From: Crocinitomicaceae bacterium
GTDB lineage: Bacteria > Bacteroidota > Bacteroidia > Flavobacteriales_D > Crocinitomicaceae
Reading direction: 5' to 3'
NCBI GenBank assembly: GCA_015662935.1
Contig: DQTF01000216.1
Coordinates: forward strand, 1-13,953
Length of the DNA stretch: 13,953 nt
Shown here: piece after piece, positions 7,193 to 13,953 of the stretch
How the letters are laid out: each line of letters begins with the position of its first letter
How positions within the stretch are numbered: position 1 is the first letter of the stretch
Position numbers and translations under genes: made by a program
The notes under the pieces: model-generated
Told to the model about the DNA's origin: nothing
Seen by the model: the letters and a program-made list of their open reading frames with translations, nothing else
The model's database searches: none

Positions 7193-7653
7193 TCTTCTTT
7201 TACTCGAATTAAACTCAACTTAACAGGTTTTTCTGCTTGTCCGTATTTTATTTTAACTTTCAATCTGTTTTTACTGAAAAAACCGAATTTATACTCTATA
7301 GAATATGGAGTATTGTCGTCCATATTAATGAAATTCATATTTTTACTTGTTCCTTTAAAATTGATATTTTCATGATGAAGAGTTGAATCTTCTTCATTCA
7401 GATGTTCTCCTACTGAATAAATCATGTTCCCACCAACTTGACGAATTGTCATTCTTTCAACTTTAAGAGTGTCCCCTGTTTTGTTAATACGGTATTCAAA
7501 TCCAACGAGTTTATTCCCTTGAATCCTCCAAGTTTCAAATCCGGATCCTTTTTTAAACTCCCAAGTTCCTTCCAATTTTAGTGACTTGTTAGACAATTGT
7601 CCAAAAGAAGTTAAAGAGAATAAAACAAATGTAATTCCGATTAATTTTAACAT
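7189..7653 (-). CDS. Small exported protein, lipocalin-like (DUF6265-like) hypothetical
   Basis: The 154-residue protein has an N-terminal signal peptide: Lys3, then a hydrophobic core to about residue 17, with likely cleavage after SFG before QLSNKS. No lipobox cysteine is present. The mature part is predicted mainly beta: LEGTWEFKKGSGFETWRIQGNKLVGFEYRINKTGDTLKVERMTI, then short strands to the C-terminus. The GTWE start, a WRI/LVG pair and a GDTLKVERM strand resemble the small beta-barrel DUF6265-type proteins of Bacteroidota; this is from memory and tentative. Function is unknown, and the location is probably periplasm or outer membrane. It lies 19 bp after rlmB and is probably co-transcribed with it. 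Its TAA overlaps the stop of the convergent phosphatase gene. Confidence 0.85.
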   Translation of the reverse strand: MLKLIGITFVLFSLTSFGQLSNKSLKLEGTWEFKKGSGFETWRIQGNKLVGFEYRINKTGDTLKVERMTIRQVGGNMIYSVGEHLNEEDSTLHHENINFKGTSKNMNFINMDDNTPYSIEYKFGFFSKNRLKVKIKYGQAEKPVKLSLIRVKED

Positions 7654-7672
7654 AATTCTAAAGTACTAATAA

Positions 7673-8476
7673 TTAATATAATTCTTGGCGTAACTTTTCA
7701 TAAAGAACCATTCCTGCAGCAACACTTACATTGAGAGAAGCAATTTCACCACGCATTGGAATCTTGCATTTAACATCTGCTAATTTTAATAAATCAGAAG
7801 TTATTCCATCCATTTCTGACCCCATAATCACACAAACAGAACCTTTGAAATTTGTTTCATAAAGCGGAACATTTCCTTTTTCTGTACAAGCAACAATTCG
7901 AACTCCGCATTGCTGGATGTAAAATAATGAATCCTTGAAATTATCCGCTTTACACACTTTAATTCTATTCAATGCGCCAGCAGAAGTCTTAATAGCATCG
8001 GCTGTAACTTGTGCAGAGCCTTTGTTGGGAATTAAAATTGCATCAACTCCTTCGCATTCTGCAGTTCTTGCAATTGCTCCAAAATTTCTAATATCAGTTA
8101 CTCTATCTAGAGCAAGAATAAAAGGCTTTTTTCCTTCTTCAAGTAGCCCTTCAACTACCTCTTCAATATTATGATAATCAATAGGAGAAACAAGTGCAAC
8201 AACACCTTGATGGTTATTCTCTGTCATTGCATTTAATTTCTCCGTTGGAACAAATTGCAATTGAAAATGATGTCCTTTTAATTCTTCCTTCAATTCAAGA
8301 AAAAGCTCTTTGTCCATCCCTTTTTGAATCAGAATTTTATTGAAGCCTCTCCCTGCTCTAATAGCTTCTATCACAGAACGCACTCCGAAGATCATATCTT
8401 CTTTTGGCTTTCTAGAGTAACTTTTCTCATTAGAATCTCGATCTCTTCCTTCGTATTTATTCTCGTATTTTGACAT
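7673..8476 (-). CDS. rlmB: SpoU-family 23S rRNA 2'-O-ribose methyltransferase (RlmB/TrmH group)
   Basis: This is a SAM-dependent trefoil-knot (SPOUT) methyltransferase. The layout is a charged N-terminal tail (1-27), a substrate-binding L7Ae-like domain from IFGVRSVIEAI (about 29-98, ending NNHQGVVALVSP), and the catalytic domain (about 115-267). Motif 1 is DRVTDIRNFGAIARTAEC, with Asn131 and Arg137. Motif 2 is VCVIMGSEMDGI, with Glu221. Motif 3 is IPMRGEIASLNVSVAAGMVLYE, with Asn249. The RlmB group methylates G2251 of 23S rRNA (E. coli numbering); related TrmH-type enzymes act on other sites, so exact target identity is inferred. It sits 11 bp after osmC and before the small exported protein, probably in one transcript. 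Confidence 0.92.
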   Translation of the reverse strand: MSKYENKYEGRDRDSNEKSYSRKPKEDMIFGVRSVIEAIRAGRGFNKILIQKGMDKELFLELKEELKGHHFQLQFVPTEKLNAMTENNHQGVVALVSPIDYHNIEEVVEGLLEEGKKPFILALDRVTDIRNFGAIARTAECEGVDAILIPNKGSAQVTADAIKTSAGALNRIKVCKADNFKDSLFYIQQCGVRIVACTEKGNVPLYETNFKGSVCVIMGSEMDGITSDLLKLADVKCKIPMRGEIASLNVSVAAGMVLYEKLRQELY

Positions 8477-8487
8477 CTTTATTTTGT

Positions 8488-8892
8488 TTAGAAATGATAG
8501 ACAAATTCAATTTTCATTTCTGAATTTACAGATTTAGCAACAGGACAAGTTTCACCAGCCCGCTTAACTCTCTTTTGAATAGCATCTGACCAGTTATTCT
8601 GTGTAAAATCTAAATCAATTTGTAATTCTGCTATTCTTCGAGGTGCAGAGCCCATTATTTTAGTCACCTCAGCATTGCAAAAGTTAAATTCAATCGCATG
8701 CTCTTGGCAATAGATTCCAATAATAGTAATTAAACAAGAAGCGTAGGAAGTTGCCATTAAATCTGTTGGAGAAAAAGAGGCTCCTTTCCCCTTATTATCT
8801 ATCGGTGCATCCGTAATGATTTCCACACCCGATTTAACGTGTGTACATTTTGTGCTTAAATTTCCTAAATATTCAACTTTACTTGTTGCCAT
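8488..8892 (-). CDS. OsmC family peroxiredoxin-like protein
   Basis: OsmC/Ohr proteins reduce peroxides, especially organic ones, through a cysteine pair. From the ATG at 8892 the protein has 134 residues (MATSKVEYLGNL...), the usual family size. Both active cysteines are visible: Cys53 in YASCLITIIGIYC and Cys116 in GETCPVAKSV. The central FSPTDLMATSYASC segment is the classic family signature. The reading frame stays open 54 bases further upstream to a TTG at 8946, but that extension adds an unrelated basic, Cys-containing peptide and overlaps the likely transcription start. I therefore chose the internal ATG. It leads the osmC-rlmB-exported protein unit and is divergent from lipA. Whether it is OsmC-like or Ohr-like in substrate range cannot be told. 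Confidence 0.9.
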   Translation of the reverse strand: MATSKVEYLGNLSTKCTHVKSGVEIITDAPIDNKGKGASFSPTDLMATSYASCLITIIGIYCQEHAIEFNFCNAEVTKIMGSAPRRIAELQIDLDFTQNNWSDAIQKRVKRAGETCPVAKSVNSEMKIEFVYHF

Positions 8893-8917
8893 ATTACCGT
8901 GCTTTTGTCTAACTTTG
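8886..8917 (+). promoter_or_regulatory. Candidate lipA promoter (TTG - 21 nt - TAACTTTG)
   Basis: TAACTTTG at 8910-8917 is an exact TAnnTTTG match on the plus strand, with TTG at 8886-8888 placed 21 bases before it, a spacing within the Bacteroidota range. Transcription would start near 8922, giving lipA a leader of about 86 bases. The promoter lies over the leader and first codon of the opposing osmC gene. Confidence 0.5.
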
Positions 8918-8949
8918 CATTCTTCTTGATATTTTAGGAAGAACAATTA

Positions 8950-8984
8950 CAAAAGTAGCTTTTTTAAATTCGCGAGAAACAAAA
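8950..8984 (-). promoter_or_regulatory. Candidate osmC promoter (TTTTG - 22 nt - TACTTTTG)
   Basis: Minus-strand TACTTTTG (8950-8957) fits TAnnTTTG exactly, with TTTTG (8980-8984) 22 bases upstream as the -33 element. The start would be near 8945, leaving a leader of about 53 bases before the chosen osmC ATG. A 7-bp inverted repeat (AGCTTTT at 8957-8963, AAAAGCT at 8981-8987) spans the spacer and could be an operator; this is speculative. Confidence 0.55.
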
Positions 8985-9007
8985 GCTCTATTTTAATTAT
9001 TGGAAGA

Positions 9008-9880
9008 ATGAGTGAAATATCTGAAAATACTGATAAAGTAAGAATCAAAAAACCGAAATGGTTGCGTGTAAAACTACCGACAGGGGAGAATTACAAAAAA
9101 GTAAGAGCAACTGTTGACAAGCATAATCTTCATACAATTTGTGAAAGTGGTAGCTGTCCAAATATGGGAGAATGTTGGGGAGAAGGAACAGCCACTTTTA
9201 TGATTCTTGGAAACATTTGCACCCGTTCTTGTGGTTTCTGCGCTGTAAAAACTGGAAGACCAGATGCGGTAGATGAGTTTGAACCAGGGAAAATTGCACA
9301 CAGTGTAAAAACAATGGGAGTGAAACATGCGGTAATTACTTCTGTTGACCGTGACGATTTAAAAGATGGCGGCTCTCTTATCTGGGCACAGACTGTCAAA
9401 GCAGTTCGACATCAATCTCCTGGCACCACGATGGAAACGTTGATTCCTGATTTTGCTGGTAAATGGGAGAATTTGCAAAACATCATAGATGTTGCTCCAG
9501 AAATTGTCAGTCATAATTTAGAAACAGTCCGTCGACTAACGAAAGAGGTTAGAATACAAGCAAAATACGATAGAAGTTTAGAAGTACTATTCCGACTTAA
9601 AAAAGGAGGCATGAAAACAAAATCTGGATTGATGCTAGGAATCGGTGAAAAACATGAAGAAATTATTGAATCCATGGAAGATTTACGCTCAGTAAATGTT
9701 GATGTTTTAACATTGGGACAATATCTTCAACCGACTACTAAACACCTGCCAGTTGCAGAATTTGTAACACCTGAAAGGTTTACTGAATATAAAGAATTAG
9801 GATTAAAAATGGGATTTAGATATGTAGAAAGTGGACCGTTAGTTCGATCTTCTTATCATGCTGAAAAGCACTTATTTTAA
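9008..9880 (+). CDS. lipA: Lipoyl synthase
   Basis: LipA is a radical-SAM enzyme that inserts two sulfur atoms into octanoyl groups on the E2 subunits of 2-oxoacid dehydrogenases and on the H protein, making the lipoyl cofactor. The protein has 290 residues. The auxiliary [4Fe-4S] cluster motif is CESGSCPNMGEC (Cys45, 50, 56). The radical-SAM cluster motif is CTRSCGFC (Cys71, 75, 78). The C-terminal RSSY (280-283) supplies the serine ligand of the auxiliary cluster in characterised enzymes. Other conserved blocks are VITSVDRDDLKDGG, SHNLETV and LTLGQYLQPT. The ATG at 9008 gives an N-terminus like that of other Bacteroidota LipA proteins. It is divergent from osmC. No clear terminator follows. 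lpdA, which acts on the lipoyl group, lies about 2.5 kb downstream. Confidence 0.98.
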   Translation: MSEISENTDKVRIKKPKWLRVKLPTGENYKKVRATVDKHNLHTICESGSCPNMGECWGEGTATFMILGNICTRSCGFCAVKTGRPDAVDEFEPGKIAHSVKTMGVKHAVITSVDRDDLKDGGSLIWAQTVKAVRHQSPGTTMETLIPDFAGKWENLQNIIDVAPEIVSHNLETVRRLTKEVRIQAKYDRSLEVLFRLKKGGMKTKSGLMLGIGEKHEEIIESMEDLRSVNVDVLTLGQYLQPTTKHLPVAEFVTPERFTEYKELGLKMGFRYVESGPLVRSSYHAEKHLF

Positions 9881-9968
9881 AGTTAGACGTGTATATTATA
9901 CTGAGAATAACGCCATAAACAAAGACAACAATACATTAAAATAAATTAATTTTACAAATGAAAGTACT

Positions 9969-10006
9969 TTGAACTGATTATAGTTCAATAAATATTGTTA
10001 TTTTTA
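9969..10006 (+). promoter_or_regulatory. Inverted repeat and weak -7 box upstream of the M43 protease gene
   Basis: A perfect 7-bp inverted repeat, TTGAACT-gattat-AGTTCAA (9969-9988), is followed 10 bases later by TATTTTTA (9999-10006), which differs from TAnnTTTG only at the last base. Transcription would begin near 10011, with a leader of about 55 bases that contains a small ATTCTA/TAGAAT hairpin (10021-10035). The repeat is placed where a regulator could bind. No good -33 TTG is at the normal spacing. Confidence 0.35.
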
Positions 10007-10068
10007 CGACGCTAAAACCGATTCTAATTTAGAATTAAAATTATTATAAACATTAGTTACTTACACTT

Positions 10069-12246
10069 ATGAAAAAATTAATCGCATCAACTCTTTTATT
10101 TCTTATAGCTGGAAGCTCATTATTTGCTCAAGAGCCAACAAAAAAGTGTGCTTCAAACGAAGCTATGGAAGAAGTATTTCAAATGTATCCTGAATTGAGA
10201 GAACATTATAATGCTGCTCAATTATTACAGAACAGTCAAGTTATAAACAAAACTCACGGAACAAGCTACGTAATCCCTGTTGTTTTTCATATTCTTCACA
10301 CCTATGGTAATGAGAACATTTCAGATGCGCAGGTTTATGATGCTATGAAAATTATCAATCGAGAATTCAATTCTGCTGATCCTGATTCTGTTGATGTAGT
10401 TGCAGAATATGACACATTGATTGGGGATGGTATGATTACATTCAAACTTGCATCGATAGACCCTTTAGGAAACTGTACTAATGGAATTGAGCACGTCTAC
10501 TCTCATGAATCTAATATTGGGGATGGATTTTCTAAAGTACAACAATGGAATAGAGCGAAATACTTAAATATTTGGGTAGTTAAAACGATTGGACTAGCAG
10601 GTGCTGCAGCATACGCAATAAAACCCGCAGGAACAGATGGCAATGGTTTTTGGTCAGATGGTATTGTTTCTAATCACACTTACGTTGGGAGTATTGGTAC
10701 AAGTAGTTCATTTAGAGAAACAACATTAACACACGAGATAGGTCATTATTTAAACCTATCTCATGTGTGGGGTAATACAAATGACCCAGGAGTTGCTTGT
10801 GGTGACGATGGCGTTTTAGATACTCCTGTATCTATGGGTTATAGTAATTGCCTACTAGGAGCCGCAAATAATGGTCAACAATGTGATCCTTTAATTGAAG
10901 AAGATGTTCAAAATTATATGGAATATTCTTACTGTTCTAGACATTTCACACCTGGACAAGTAGAATTCATGCACAATGCAATAATAGGTATTGCAGGAGA
11001 AAGAGATAAGCTATGGCAAGATTCTACATTGATCGCTACTGGTGTTTTCAATATTCCAAATCCAGTAGATACAGTTCAAGACCCTTCAAATTTATTGACA
11101 GTTCCATTATGTGTTCCTGTTGCGGATTTTTCATCTTCTGTTTCTTCTACATGTGTTGGTTCTAACGTCGCTTTTAAAGATGCTTCATGGAATGCAACAA
11201 TAGATTCTTGGAGTTGGACATTTCAAGATGGTTCTCCTGCAACTTCTAGTTCAATGAACCCGAGTGTATCTTTTACATCTGCTGGTTACAAGACGGTTAC
11301 TTTAACTGTTACAAATGCCGCTGGTTCAGCAACAGAAACAAGAACAGGTTCAATATACGTAGCAGGAGGATGGGCAGAATACAACGGCCCTAAGTCAATT
11401 GACTTTAGCAGCAATGCTGACGCCTATTTGTTTAGAGTAGAAAACCCTGAAGACAATTATGCGAAGTTTCAAATTGTAAATAATGGTGGTTATGACAATT
11501 CAAGAGCGTATAAATTAAACAACTACAAAGATGTTGCTTTTGCACCTTTGTTTACAAACGATTACTTCTACAATAGTAGATTAGGTGGATCAGTAGATGC
11601 ACTTATCTCTCCTGCTTATGACTTAAGATATACTACTGGGGTATCAATAAGCTTTAAATACGCATATGCTACAAACGGAACGACTGTTGCTGATATTACA
11701 GAACAAGTTCGTGTATATGCATCTAAAAACTGTGGTGCTTCATGGGTTGCTTTAGGAGGACCAATTAATGGAACAACTTTATTGACTGGTGGATTTGCTG
11801 GCGGAACAGACTTCACACCAACTTCTAATACTCAATGGAAAGAATATACAAGAGTAGTTAACACAACAAGTGCTGATGCTCATACTATTTTTAAGATTGA
11901 GTTCACCGCTTCTGATTTATCGAACAACTTATACATCGACAATTTCAATATTACAGGAACACTAAGCTTAACGGATGATGTTCTTAACGCAATGGACTTA
12001 AATGTATATCCAAATCCAACAACAAATGGACAAGCAATTAATGTATCATTTAACGGACAAGATGTTGATGTTAATTTCACATTAAGGAATGCACAAGGTC
12101 AAGTATTGTCAGCGGAAACAGTTTCTGCTACAAATGCTGCTGTTGAGCATACACTAGAAAATTCAAGCAACCTTTCTGCAGGATGTTATTTTGTTGAAAT
12201 CTCTTCTGGAGATTATAGAGTAACTAGAAAAATTGTTGTTCTTTAA
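10069..12246 (+). CDS. Secreted M43-family (pappalysin-like) metalloprotease with PKD and T9SS sorting domains
   Basis: The 725-residue protein is predicted to be an exported zinc protease. A signal peptide (about 1-20) ends FAQ. A short pro-region is followed by the catalytic domain (about 65-310), with the zinc-binding HEIGHYLNLSH (222-232: His222, Glu223, His226, His232) and the Met-turn QNYMEYSYC (Met284); both are typical of M43 metalloproteases. A PKD domain spans about 350-432 (DSWSWTFQDG, then the YKTVTLTVTNAAGS strand). A beta-rich region, probably MAM/jelly-roll-like, covers about 433-632. The last 80 or so residues are a type A T9SS C-terminal sorting domain (LNVYPNP at 644-650, ending YRVTRKIVVL). 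It should pass the inner membrane by Sec and the outer membrane by T9SS, then be released or surface-anchored. The substrate is unknown. It is probably a single-gene unit ending at a strong terminator. Confidence 0.95.
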   Translation: MKKLIASTLLFLIAGSSLFAQEPTKKCASNEAMEEVFQMYPELREHYNAAQLLQNSQVINKTHGTSYVIPVVFHILHTYGNENISDAQVYDAMKIINREFNSADPDSVDVVAEYDTLIGDGMITFKLASIDPLGNCTNGIEHVYSHESNIGDGFSKVQQWNRAKYLNIWVVKTIGLAGAAAYAIKPAGTDGNGFWSDGIVSNHTYVGSIGTSSSFRETTLTHEIGHYLNLSHVWGNTNDPGVACGDDGVLDTPVSMGYSNCLLGAANNGQQCDPLIEEDVQNYMEYSYCSRHFTPGQVEFMHNAIIGIAGERDKLWQDSTLIATGVFNIPNPVDTVQDPSNLLTVPLCVPVADFSSSVSSTCVGSNVAFKDASWNATIDSWSWTFQDGSPATSSSMNPSVSFTSAGYKTVTLTVTNAAGSATETRTGSIYVAGGWAEYNGPKSIDFSSNADAYLFRVENPEDNYAKFQIVNNGGYDNSRAYKLNNYKDVAFAPLFTNDYFYNSRLGGSVDALISPAYDLRYTTGVSISFKYAYATNGTTVADITEQVRVYASKNCGASWVALGGPINGTTLLTGGFAGGTDFTPTSNTQWKEYTRVVNTTSADAHTIFKIEFTASDLSNNLYIDNFNITGTLSLTDDVLNAMDLNVYPNPTTNGQAINVSFNGQDVDVNFTLRNAQGQVLSAETVSATNAAVEHTLENSSNLSAGCYFVEISSGDYRVTRKIVVL

Positions 12247-12271
12247 TCACAAGAACAAATTCAACTATTCT

Positions 12272-12305
12272 AAAAGCCTTTCAGATATCTGAAAGGCTTT
12301 TTTTT
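12272..12305 (+). terminator. Rho-independent terminator after the M43 protease gene
   Basis: A perfect 30-bp palindrome (AAAAGCCTTTCAGAT and its complement, centre 12286/12287) is followed by T residues to 12305, giving an eight-T run. It starts 25 bases after the stop codon. Its A-rich left arm means it could also stop minus-strand transcription, although no minus-strand gene ends here. Confidence 0.93.
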
Positions 12306-12347
12306 ATTAATTCAATGGCAATCATTTTTTTGTTGACTTAGAAAAAT

Positions 12348-12355
12348 TAAATTTG
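12348..12355 (+). promoter_or_regulatory. Probable lpdA promoter, -7 box TAAATTTG
   Basis: TAAATTTG is an exact TAnnTTTG match 19 bases before the lpdA ATG, predicting a leader of about 14 bases. A TTTG at 12329-12332 may be the -33 element, but the 15-base spacing is short. The preceding terminator makes an independent lpdA promoter necessary. Confidence 0.55.
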
Positions 12356-12374
12356 TATTCAAACTAAATAGATT

Positions 12375-13778
12375 ATGAGCAATTTCGATATAACAATTAT
12401 AGGATCAGGACCTGGAGGATATGTTGCTGCAATTCGTTGCGCGCAATTAGGAATGAAAACAGCAATCATTGAGAAGTACAACACACTTGGTGGTACTTGT
12501 CTTAATGTTGGGTGCATTCCTTCCAAAGCGCTTCTTGACTCTTCAGAACACTTTCATAATGCAACTCATAGTTTTAAAGAACATGGAATTGACGCTAAAG
12601 AAGTGAAAGCTAACATCAAACAAATGATTAAGAGAAAGAACGATGTTGTTTCTCAAACTTGTGATGGTGTTAAATTCTTAATGGACAAAAATGACATCAC
12701 TGTGTACACAGGTGTCGGTTCAATCGTTGATAAGAATACAGTAAAAGTTGTAGGAAGTGACAAAAAAGAAATATCAATTCAGACTAAAAATATACTTCTT
12801 GCAACTGGTTCTAAGCCAAATTTCTTTCCAGGAATGGAACCTGACAAAAAGAGAATTATTACTTCTACCGAAGCGTTAAATCTTGCAGAAATCCCAAAGA
12901 AAATGTTGGTTATTGGCGGAGGAGTTATTGGATTAGAATTAGGTTCCGTTTTTAATCGATTAGGAACTCAGGTAGATGTAGTTGAATTTGCTCCAACTAT
13001 TACTCCTGGCATGGATAAAACGATGACCAAAGAACTAACAAAGGTTCTTAAAAAGTCAGGTTTTAAACTTCACCTTCAACATAAAGTTCTAAACGTTAAA
13101 AATACTGGAAAAGGTGTTCAATTAACTGCTTTAAATAAGAAGAATGAAGAAGTTGTCATGGAAGCAGATTACTGTTTAGTTGCGGTTGGTAGAAAACCGT
13201 ACACAGAAGGTTTAGGATTAGAAAATGTTGGGCTTTCTACAAATGATAAAGGACAAATTGAAGTCAATGGAAACCTGCAAACTTCTATTCCAAATATATT
13301 TGCAATTGGTGATGTGATAAAAGGAGCAATGCTAGCTCACAAAGCAGAAGAGGAAGGAGTGTATGTTGCGGAATTCTTGGCAGGACAAAAACCACACATA
13401 AATTACAACCTTATTCCTGGCGTCATTTATACATGGCCAGAAGTTGCATCTGTTGGTAAAACAGAAGACGAACTAATTGCCGAAGGAAAAGAAATTAAAG
13501 TTGGTGCATTCCCAATAAAAGCATTAGGAAGAGCAAGAGCAAGTATGGATATCATGGGAACTGTTAAAATAATAGCAGACAAAGAAACGGATGAAGTTCT
13601 TGGTGTACATATGATTGCTCCAAGAGCCGCAGATTTAATTATGGAAGCAGTTGTCGCTATGGAATATAGAGCTTCTGCAGAAGATATTGCTAGAATTTGT
13701 CACCCACACCCAACTTATTCTGAAGCTGTAAAAGAAGCAGCAATGGCTGCAACTGAAGACAGAGCGATGCACATTTAA
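12375..13778 (+). CDS. lpdA: Dihydrolipoyl dehydrogenase (E3)
   Basis: This FAD flavoprotein reoxidises dihydrolipoyl groups on E2 of pyruvate and 2-oxoglutarate dehydrogenase complexes and on the glycine-cleavage H protein, passing electrons to NAD+. The 467-residue length is standard. The N-terminal FAD site is IIGSGPGGYVAAIRCAQLG (about 8-26). The redox-active disulfide is GGTCLNVGCIPSK (Cys42, Cys47). The NAD domain shows VIGGGVIGLELGSVFNRLG, ending in a glycine-rich helix. The second FAD motif is IFAIGDVIKGAMLAHKAEEEG. The C-terminal interface carries the catalytic HPHPTYSEAVKEA (His445 with Glu450). The gene has its own promoter box and a downstream terminator and appears monocistronic. 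No E1 or E2 gene is in the window. Confidence 0.98.
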   Translation: MSNFDITIIGSGPGGYVAAIRCAQLGMKTAIIEKYNTLGGTCLNVGCIPSKALLDSSEHFHNATHSFKEHGIDAKEVKANIKQMIKRKNDVVSQTCDGVKFLMDKNDITVYTGVGSIVDKNTVKVVGSDKKEISIQTKNILLATGSKPNFFPGMEPDKKRIITSTEALNLAEIPKKMLVIGGGVIGLELGSVFNRLGTQVDVVEFAPTITPGMDKTMTKELTKVLKKSGFKLHLQHKVLNVKNTGKGVQLTALNKKNEEVVMEADYCLVAVGRKPYTEGLGLENVGLSTNDKGQIEVNGNLQTSIPNIFAIGDVIKGAMLAHKAEEEGVYVAEFLAGQKPHINYNLIPGVIYTWPEVASVGKTEDELIAEGKEIKVGAFPIKALGRARASMDIMGTVKIIADKETDEVLGVHMIAPRAADLIMEAVVAMEYRASAEDIARICHPHPTYSEAVKEAAMAATEDRAMHI

Positions 13779-13788
13779 ACAAAATCAA

Positions 13789-13953
13789 TTATTTAGAATA
13801 CTGAAAGCGGACAATTTGTTCCGCTTTTTTGTTTTGTACGGTAAACGAAGAATTTGAACCTCCCCCAGCAGAAGAATGATTCGGATGCCATTTCCAAAGG
13901 AAACCTCCTGCAAAAAAGTCTTTGTCCCAAATTGATTCATACAATGCATTCAA
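13789..13953 (-). CDS. C-terminal end of a glycoside hydrolase-like protein (GH113-like), cut by the window edge
   Basis: The minus strand is open from the right edge to a TAA at 13789, giving the last 54 residues of a larger protein. The segment LYESIWDKDFFAGGFLWKW, then HPNHSSAGG, then FTVQNKKAEQIVRF closely recalls the C-terminus of TIM-barrel glycoside hydrolases of the GH113 (beta-mannanase-like) type, in which an AGGFxWKW strand closes the barrel and a QNKPAE segment follows. This is from memory. The composition (Trp, Phe, Gly in alternation) is clearly protein-like. The start, the catalytic glutamates and any signal peptide lie outside the window. It converges on lpdA with a 10-bp gap, and the lpdA terminator hairpin falls within its codons. 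Confidence 0.75.
   Translation of the reverse strand: MNALYESIWDKDFFAGGFLWKWHPNHSSAGGGSNSSFTVQNKKAEQIVRFQYSK
13804..13830 (+). terminator. Rho-independent terminator of lpdA
   Basis: The plus-strand stem AAAGCGGA / TCCGCTTT (13804-13811 and 13820-13827) has an 8-base loop and six T from 13825, followed by G and four more T. It begins 25 bases after the lpdA stop codon. It overlaps the coding end of the convergent glycoside hydrolase-like gene. On the minus strand the stem is not followed by a T-run. Confidence 0.85.

Noticed and set aside
8893..8946. TTG-initiated N-terminal extension of OsmC
   Set aside because: The added 18 residues do not fit the family, and the TTG lies at the predicted transcription start; the ATG at 8892 gives the standard length.
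9881..9968. lipA terminator or small gene after lipA
   Set aside because: Only a GTATA-T-TATAC mini-palindrome without a T-run is present, and there is no open frame of useful length.
1..13953. CRISPR array, prophage, toxin-antitoxin or defence system
   Set aside because: No regularly spaced repeats, no phage or transposase proteins and no small paired toxin/antitoxin genes were seen; the genes are mostly housekeeping and look compositionally uniform.

Overview
The window is an AT-rich chromosomal segment carrying mostly housekeeping genes. It most likely comes from a Bacteroidota genome, probably order Flavobacteriales. Three things point there: a secreted M43 metalloprotease with a PKD domain and a C-terminal type IX secretion (T9SS) sorting domain (VYPNP motif); several -7 boxes matching the Bacteroidota consensus TAnnTTTG instead of TATAAT; and gene starts mostly without a strong Shine-Dalgarno sequence. 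The exact genus cannot be fixed from this sequence.

Layout. The first 123 bases hold no gene that I can see. The minus strand then carries ahcY (S-adenosylhomocysteinase), with its own promoter and a clear terminator. A 60-bp imperfect palindrome separates it from a tightly spaced minus-strand cluster, transcribed from right to left: an MsbA-like ABC exporter, an NMT1/THI5-like binding-protein homologue without a signal peptide, and hemH (ferrochelatase). A 77-bp divergent promoter region at about 5298-5374 leads on the plus strand to upp (uracil phosphoribosyltransferase), an unknown four-helix membrane protein and a YjjG-type HAD phosphatase, packed with 0-3 bp gaps. This unit converges on, and overlaps by 4 bp, a minus-strand unit read from right to left as osmC, rlmB and a small exported protein. 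Divergent from osmC is lipA (lipoyl synthase), followed on the plus strand by the large secreted protease and by lpdA (dihydrolipoyl dehydrogenase), each of the last two with a good terminator. The right edge cuts a minus-strand gene whose last 54 codons resemble the C-terminus of a glycoside hydrolase.

How the genes relate. AhcY clears the S-adenosylhomocysteine made by SAM-dependent methyltransferases such as RlmB. LipA builds the lipoyl cofactor on the E2/H-proteins that LpdA reoxidises, so lipA and lpdA serve the same complexes although the protease gene lies between them. Upp and the YjjG-like phosphatase both fit pyrimidine salvage or nucleotide clean-up. HemH performs the last step of protoheme synthesis; its link to the ABC exporter and the cytoplasmic binding-protein homologue is unexplained.

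I found no CRISPR array, prophage, transposase, tRNA or rRNA, and no convincing undescribed system. The most unusual signals are the 60-bp palindrome, the pair of near-leaderless divergent promoters, the signal-less binding protein beside hemH, and the lpdA terminator lying inside the tail of the opposing gene.
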